The notes beneath the pieces were generated by a model, which saw nothing but the letters and a program-made list of their open reading frames with translations, made no database searches and was not told where the DNA came from. From NCBI RefSeq assembly GCF_001613205.1, contig NZ_BDBX01000064.1, forward strand, positions 1 to 36,294: a DNA stretch of 36,294 nucleotides. Direction: 5' to 3'. The position numbers and the translations under genes were made by a program. Positions 32,924 through 36,294 of this stretch are shown here, piece by piece (position 1 is the first letter of the stretch; the number at the start of each line of letters is the position of its first letter). Origin of the DNA: Nocardia sienata NBRC 100364. GTDB taxonomy: Bacteria > Actinomycetota > Actinomycetes > Mycobacteriales > Mycobacteriaceae.

Positions 32924-33083
32924 CGAGGCGTACCTGAGCGTGGGCTGGGACATCGCGCCGACTTCCGGAAGCACCGCCCGGCACCGGCGTCCGCGCCGCG
33001 ACACACCGGCGCGGCGGCCCACCACCGGTGCGCGCGGGTGCCCACGGTACTGGGCCGGTCCCTCTCGAGAGATGATGGTCGGC

Positions 33084-33818
33084 GTGAGTGAGGACCGGCC
33101 TACGCCAGAGCAGGACCCCGACGACCGCCCCGGCGGGACCGGCGCGCAGCCGCGGCAGCGGCTGCCGCTACTGCTGGCGGTCGCCGCGACGCTGTTCGCG
33201 CTCGACCTGGTCACCAAGATCATCGTGGTCGCGCGGATACGTCCCGGCGAACCGGTGTCGATCATCGGCGACTCCGTGGAACTGGTGCTGGTACGCAATC
33301 CGGGTGCCGCCTTCTCCATGGCCACCGGCATGACCTGGTTGCTGACCCTGATCGCGACCGCGGTGGTGATCGGGGTGCTGCGCATCGGCCGCACCCTGCG
33401 CTCGACCCTGTGGGCGATCGGACTCGGCGGGGTCCTCGGCGGCGCGCTGGGCAACCTGATGGACCGGCTGTTCCGCGCGCCGGGGCCCCTGCAGGGTCAT
33501 GTGGTGGATTTCGTCTCGGTCGGCTGGTGGCCGGTGTTCAATGTGGCCGATTCCTCGATCGTGTGCGGGGCGATCCTGCTGGTGACGCTCACCGTCTTCG
33601 GCTTCGAGCCCGACGGCACCCGCTACAAGGACAAGGAGAAGGCCGCGTCCACCACCGATCCCGCCCCGTCCCCGGCCGACGAGCCCGGCCCCGGCCTGGA
33701 CCGCTCCGCCGGTGACACCACCCCCGAGGACTCCGCGTCCGGCGCCGCCCCGGAGTCCACCGCCGGCAAGGGAACCGCGGACTCCGCCACCTCCGACGGC
33801 AAGGAGACCGCCGCATGA
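33084..33818 (+). CDS. lspA: Lipoprotein signal peptidase II (LspA)
   Basis: Membrane aspartic protease that removes signal peptides from lipoproteins. Four membrane helices; catalytic Asp127 (GNLMDRLFRAP) and Asp156 (FNVADSSI), with conserved Asp41 (ALDLVTK) and Asn72 (VRNPGAAFSMATG). An N-terminal polar extension of about 26 residues and a C-terminal tail of about 65 residues, rich in Ser/Thr/Pro/Glu/Asp (STTDPAPSPADEPGPG and on), make it 244 residues, well above the 160-200 usual elsewhere. The start is uncertain: GTG 33084 is preferred because GATGAT lies 7 bases upstream; ATG 33072 or 33075 would add 3-4 residues. It overlaps rluD by 4 bases. Confidence 0.95.
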   Translation: MSEDRPTPEQDPDDRPGGTGAQPRQRLPLLLAVAATLFALDLVTKIIVVARIRPGEPVSIIGDSVELVLVRNPGAAFSMATGMTWLLTLIATAVVIGVLRIGRTLRSTLWAIGLGGVLGGALGNLMDRLFRAPGPLQGHVVDFVSVGWWPVFNVADSSIVCGAILLVTLTVFGFEPDGTRYKDKEKAASTTDPAPSPADEPGPGLDRSAGDTTPEDSASGAAPESTAGKGTADSATSDGKETAA

Positions 33819-34741
33819 GAGAGACCAGGACGATGCCCGTCCCCGACGGACTCGACGGGATGCGGGTGGATGCCGGCCTCGCGCGGCTGCTCGGACTGTC
33901 CCGGACCGCGGTCGCGGCCCTGACCGAAGAAGGCTCGGTGCAGCTCGACGGAGTGGCCGCCGGCAAATCCGACCGGCTCACCGCCGGCGCCTGGCTCGAA
34001 GTGGTGTTCCCCGAACCGCGCCGGGAGCTGAGTATCGAAGCCGAACCGGTGGAGGGTATGAAAATCCTCTACGCCGACGACGATATCGTCGCCGTCGACA
34101 AACCGGTCGGCGTCGCCGCACACACCGGAGTCGGATGGAGCGGACCCACCGTGGTCGGCGGACTGGCCGCGGCCGGCTACCGGATCTCCACCTCCGGCGC
34201 ACACGAACGGCAGGGCATCGTGCACCGGCTCGATGTCGGCACCTCCGGGGTGATGGTGGTGGCCCAGTCCGAACACGCCTACACCGTGCTCAAACGCGCG
34301 TTCAAACAGCGCACCGTGGACAAGCGCTACCACGCCCTGGTCCAGGGCCATCCGGATCCCAGCAGCGGCACCATCGACGCCCCCATCGGCCGCGCCCGCG
34401 GTAACGACTGGAAATTCGCGGTCACCTCCGACGGCCGGCCCAGCGTCACCCACTACGACACCGTGGAAGCGTTCCAGGCGGCGAGCCTGCTCGATATCCA
34501 CCTGGAAACCGGCCGCACCCACCAGATCCGGGTGCACTTCTCCGCGATCCGGCACCCCTGCTGCGGTGATCTCACCTACGGCGCCGATCCCCGGCTCGCC
34601 GAACGGCTCGGCCTGCAGCGCCAATGGCTGCACGCCCGATCACTGGGCTTCCAGCACCCCGCCGACGGCCGCTACCTGGAGATCACCAGCGAATACCCCG
34701 ACGACCTCACCCACGCGCTGCGCGTGCTACGCGACGCCTGA
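33815..34741 (+). CDS. rluD: RluA/RluD-family 23S rRNA pseudouridine synthase
   Basis: 308 residues. An S4 RNA-binding domain (about 13-70) comes before the catalytic domain. The catalytic Asp140 is in GIVHRLDVGTSGVMVVA; other family motifs are VAVDKPVGVAAHTG (92-105), KRAFKQRTVDKRYHALVQG and ETGRTHQIRVHF. Its role is pseudouridylation of rRNA; the exact uridines (1911, 1915, 1917 for E. coli RluD) are inferred from the family. The ATG overlaps the lspA stop by 4 bases, giving coupled translation; the lspA-rluD pair is conserved in actinobacteria. Confidence 0.94.
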   Translation: MRETRTMPVPDGLDGMRVDAGLARLLGLSRTAVAALTEEGSVQLDGVAAGKSDRLTAGAWLEVVFPEPRRELSIEAEPVEGMKILYADDDIVAVDKPVGVAAHTGVGWSGPTVVGGLAAAGYRISTSGAHERQGIVHRLDVGTSGVMVVAQSEHAYTVLKRAFKQRTVDKRYHALVQGHPDPSSGTIDAPIGRARGNDWKFAVTSDGRPSVTHYDTVEAFQAASLLDIHLETGRTHQIRVHFSAIRHPCCGDLTYGADPRLAERLGLQRQWLHARSLGFQHPADGRYLEITSEYPDDLTHALRVLRDA

Positions 34742-34747
34742 CCGCCG

Positions 34748-35446
34748 ATGCCCGAGGTACCCGCAGCACCGCCGCACCGGCCCCGCAACATCCGCCGGGG
34801 ACTCGGCTACGGCGCGGCCGCGGCCGCCTGCGGTGTGTTCGTCCTCGCACTCGGCTACCTGATACCCCCGGCCGAGGCGATCGTATCCACCGACCGCCTC
34901 GGACCCGACCAGGGCGAAACCATCGCCGGATACCTCGACCGGGCCCGGGAATCGCTCACCGGGACAGACGCCGCGGATCGGTGGGCGCTGGTGTCGTTCA
35001 CCGAGTACCGGCCCGCCCCCGAGCTACGTGGCCAGGTCGGGGATCTACGCATCGGCCAGGCGCTGTACCGGGTTCCGCTCCCACGCGTCGCGACTCCCGT
35101 GGTCGCGGTCCAGACCCCCGCCGGTGACGTCGCGCTGCGGCGCTCCGGCGCGGACGCCGCCTGGCAACTGGACGATCAGCGCCGCTACGTCGGCGACGAC
35201 CGCACCGCCCGCACCCTGGAGGTGGTCATCGCGCGCCTGCGCGCGGATTGCGCCTGCTCCCCCGGCGTCGTCGTCCGGGCCCCGCTGCCCCGGCTCCGCG
35301 AGCTCACCGGACAGCCCGGAATCCGCGCGGTGCAGGCGCTACCGGCCGATGCCGTCGCCGGACGGTTCGCCGTCGACCCCCTGCTCCCCGACAGCACCGA
35401 CCCCGTCGGCCCGCCACCGGACGACGGGCCCGTCCCACCGGCCTGA
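34748..35446 (+). CDS. Membrane-anchored extracytoplasmic protein of unknown function
   Basis: 232 residues. Basic N-terminus (PHRPRNIRRG), one membrane helix (about 21-41, AAAAACGVFVLALGYLI), then an extracytoplasmic domain. That domain has a helix (ETIAGYLDRARESLTG), beta-strands, a Cys-x-Cys (DCACSPGVVVRAPLP, about 168-182) and a Pro-rich, acidic tail. I do not recognise a named family. The gene starts 6 bases after the rluD stop and is probably the third gene of the lspA-rluD operon; such a single-helix protein is often found here in Nocardia-like genomes, as far as I recall. The CxC could bind metal or form a disulfide. Confidence 0.82.
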   Translation: MPEVPAAPPHRPRNIRRGLGYGAAAAACGVFVLALGYLIPPAEAIVSTDRLGPDQGETIAGYLDRARESLTGTDAADRWALVSFTEYRPAPELRGQVGDLRIGQALYRVPLPRVATPVVAVQTPAGDVALRRSGADAAWQLDDQRRYVGDDRTARTLEVVIARLRADCACSPGVVVRAPLPRLRELTGQPGIRAVQALPADAVAGRFAVDPLLPDSTDPVGPPPDDGPVPPA

Positions 35447-36265
35447 TCAGAAGTCCAGCGTCACCACACCGTCCAGATAGCGGTGGCAGCGACCGGTCAG
35501 CAATACCCGGTCCTCGACCAGCTCGACGCCGAGCGAACCGCCCCGCCGGGACAGCTGACGCGCGGTCAACCTGCTGCGCCCGAGCTCGGCACTCCACAGC
35601 GGCGCCAGCTGGGCATGCGCCGAACCGGTCACCGGATCCTCGGGCACCCCCACCCCCGGCGCGAAGAACCGCGAGACGAAATCCACCTCGTCACCCCGGG
35701 CGGTGACCACCACACCCCGCTGCACCTTCGGAAAGGCACTCAGGGCCGGTGCCAGCTCCCGGACCTGCCGCTCGCTGTCCACCACCACGACCACATCCGC
35801 ACCCGAGTACACACGCACCGGTTCCACGCCCAGCGCCGCCACCAGTGCCGCATCCGGTTCGGCCGGAACGGAGGCCACCGCGGGCAGATCCAGCACGTAC
35901 TCGTCGTCATCGGTGCGATCCACCCGCAACCAGCCACTATGGGTGAAGAAACCGACCCGGTCCTCACCCGGCTGGATATCGCAGAGGATATGCGCCGCCG
36001 CCGCCAGCGTGGCGTGCCCGCACATCACCACCTCGGTCATCGGCGTGAACCAGCGCAGATGGTAGGCGGGCCAGCTCCCCGGCGGCACCCCGGCCTCTGG
36101 GGGTAACCGGGAGGTGTAGAAGGCCGTCTCGGCGAGATTGTTCTCCTCGGCCAACTGTTGCAGCACGGTATCGGGCAACCAGGTGGGCAACGGCATCACC
36201 GCTGCCGGATTCCCGGAGAACGGTGCGTCGGCGAACGCGTCGATCTGGTGCAGCAGAACCTCCAT
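35447..36265 (-). CDS. PhzF-family isomerase/epimerase
   Basis: 272 residues with the twofold diaminopimelate-epimerase fold. The catalytic Glu46 is in NNLAETAFY; the substrate-binding motifs FTPMTEVVMCGHATLAAA (73-90) and EDPVTGSAHA (209-218) are both intact, as in PhzF, YddE and relatives. Residue 82 is Cys (MCGHAT), as in several family members. The fold lets it isomerise small unsaturated acids; true phenazine synthesis is unlikely because no other phz genes are here. TACGTT (36277-36272) ends 6 bases before the ATG, so the transcript is probably leaderless; the -35 box would fall at or past the window edge. Confidence 0.92.
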   Translation of the reverse strand: MEVLLHQIDAFADAPFSGNPAAVMPLPTWLPDTVLQQLAEENNLAETAFYTSRLPPEAGVPPGSWPAYHLRWFTPMTEVVMCGHATLAAAAHILCDIQPGEDRVGFFTHSGWLRVDRTDDDEYVLDLPAVASVPAEPDAALVAALGVEPVRVYSGADVVVVVDSERQVRELAPALSAFPKVQRGVVVTARGDEVDFVSRFFAPGVGVPEDPVTGSAHAQLAPLWSAELGRSRLTARQLSRRGGSLGVELVEDRVLLTGRCHRYLDGVVTLDF

Positions 36266-36271
36266 ACCACG

Positions 36272-36277
36272 AACGTA
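36272..36277 (-). promoter_or_regulatory. -10 box of the PhzF-family gene
   Basis: TACGTT on the minus strand ends 6 bases before the ATG. A run of six A (minus strand) in the spacer is at about 36283-36288. The -35 box is outside the window. Confidence 0.5.
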
Positions 36278-36294
36278 CTGTGTTTTTTGGCGCG

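Noticed and set aside
35447..36265. Phenazine biosynthesis cluster
   Set aside because: Only a PhzF-like protein is present; the family is broad and no other phz gene is visible.

Overview
The window is GC-rich actinobacterial chromosome, most likely from Nocardia or a close relative in the Mycobacteriales. The support is: very high G+C at third codon positions, frequent GTG/TTG starts, probable leaderless promoters, F420-type deazaflavin proteins, a remnant that looks like a type VII secretion substrate, and a backbone of genes that in Mycobacterium tuberculosis lie between Rv1539 and Rv1568 (lspA, the RluD-like synthase, dnaE1, an Rv1558-like protein, ilvA, treY, bioA). Here they run in the reverse order. 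The genus is inferred from recall, not from a search. No tRNA, rRNA, CRISPR array, insertion sequence or prophage was seen.

Left part (1-12.2 kb): a DUF2339 polytopic membrane protein cut by the window edge; bioA on the minus strand under a near-ideal BioQ-type operator; a MarR regulator divergent from a cupin gene with a palindrome in the shared promoter; a possible 31-33 residue ORF ahead of treY; then treY, an amidase, a small membrane protein, an Rv1558-like deazaflavin-binding protein, ilvA and a serine hydrolase with a palindrome over its -10 box.

Middle part (12.2-24.5 kb): a 488-bp gene-free stretch; a fused ArsR-GNAT protein; a PucR-type regulator; a phosphotriesterase-like lactonase; a two-gene polar amino acid ABC importer whose binding protein and permease are one polypeptide; a second deazaflavin-type protein; a 55-codon DUF4236-like gene; a truncated YbaB-like gene joined to the tail of what looks like a type VII secretion substrate; dnaE1 starting at TTG; and a small exported protein.

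Right part (25-36.3 kb): a LytS-type histidine kinase faces a five-gene minus-strand block holding its probable LytTR response regulator, a small membrane protein, a sodium:solute symporter with a large loop, a DUF485 protein and an ActP/MctC-type monocarboxylate symporter. This reads as a substrate-sensing and uptake module. It is followed by a VOC-family protein, a lipoprotein, the lspA-rluD pair with overlapping stop and start codons, a membrane-anchored protein of unknown function, and a PhzF-family gene at the right edge.

Most genes appear to be single units or short operons. Several (cupin, small membrane protein, serine hydrolase, ArsR-GNAT, lipoprotein, phzF) have a TANNNT-type or closely related -10 box five to eight bases ahead of the start codon, which suggests leaderless transcripts. 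The others have clear Shine-Dalgarno sequences.
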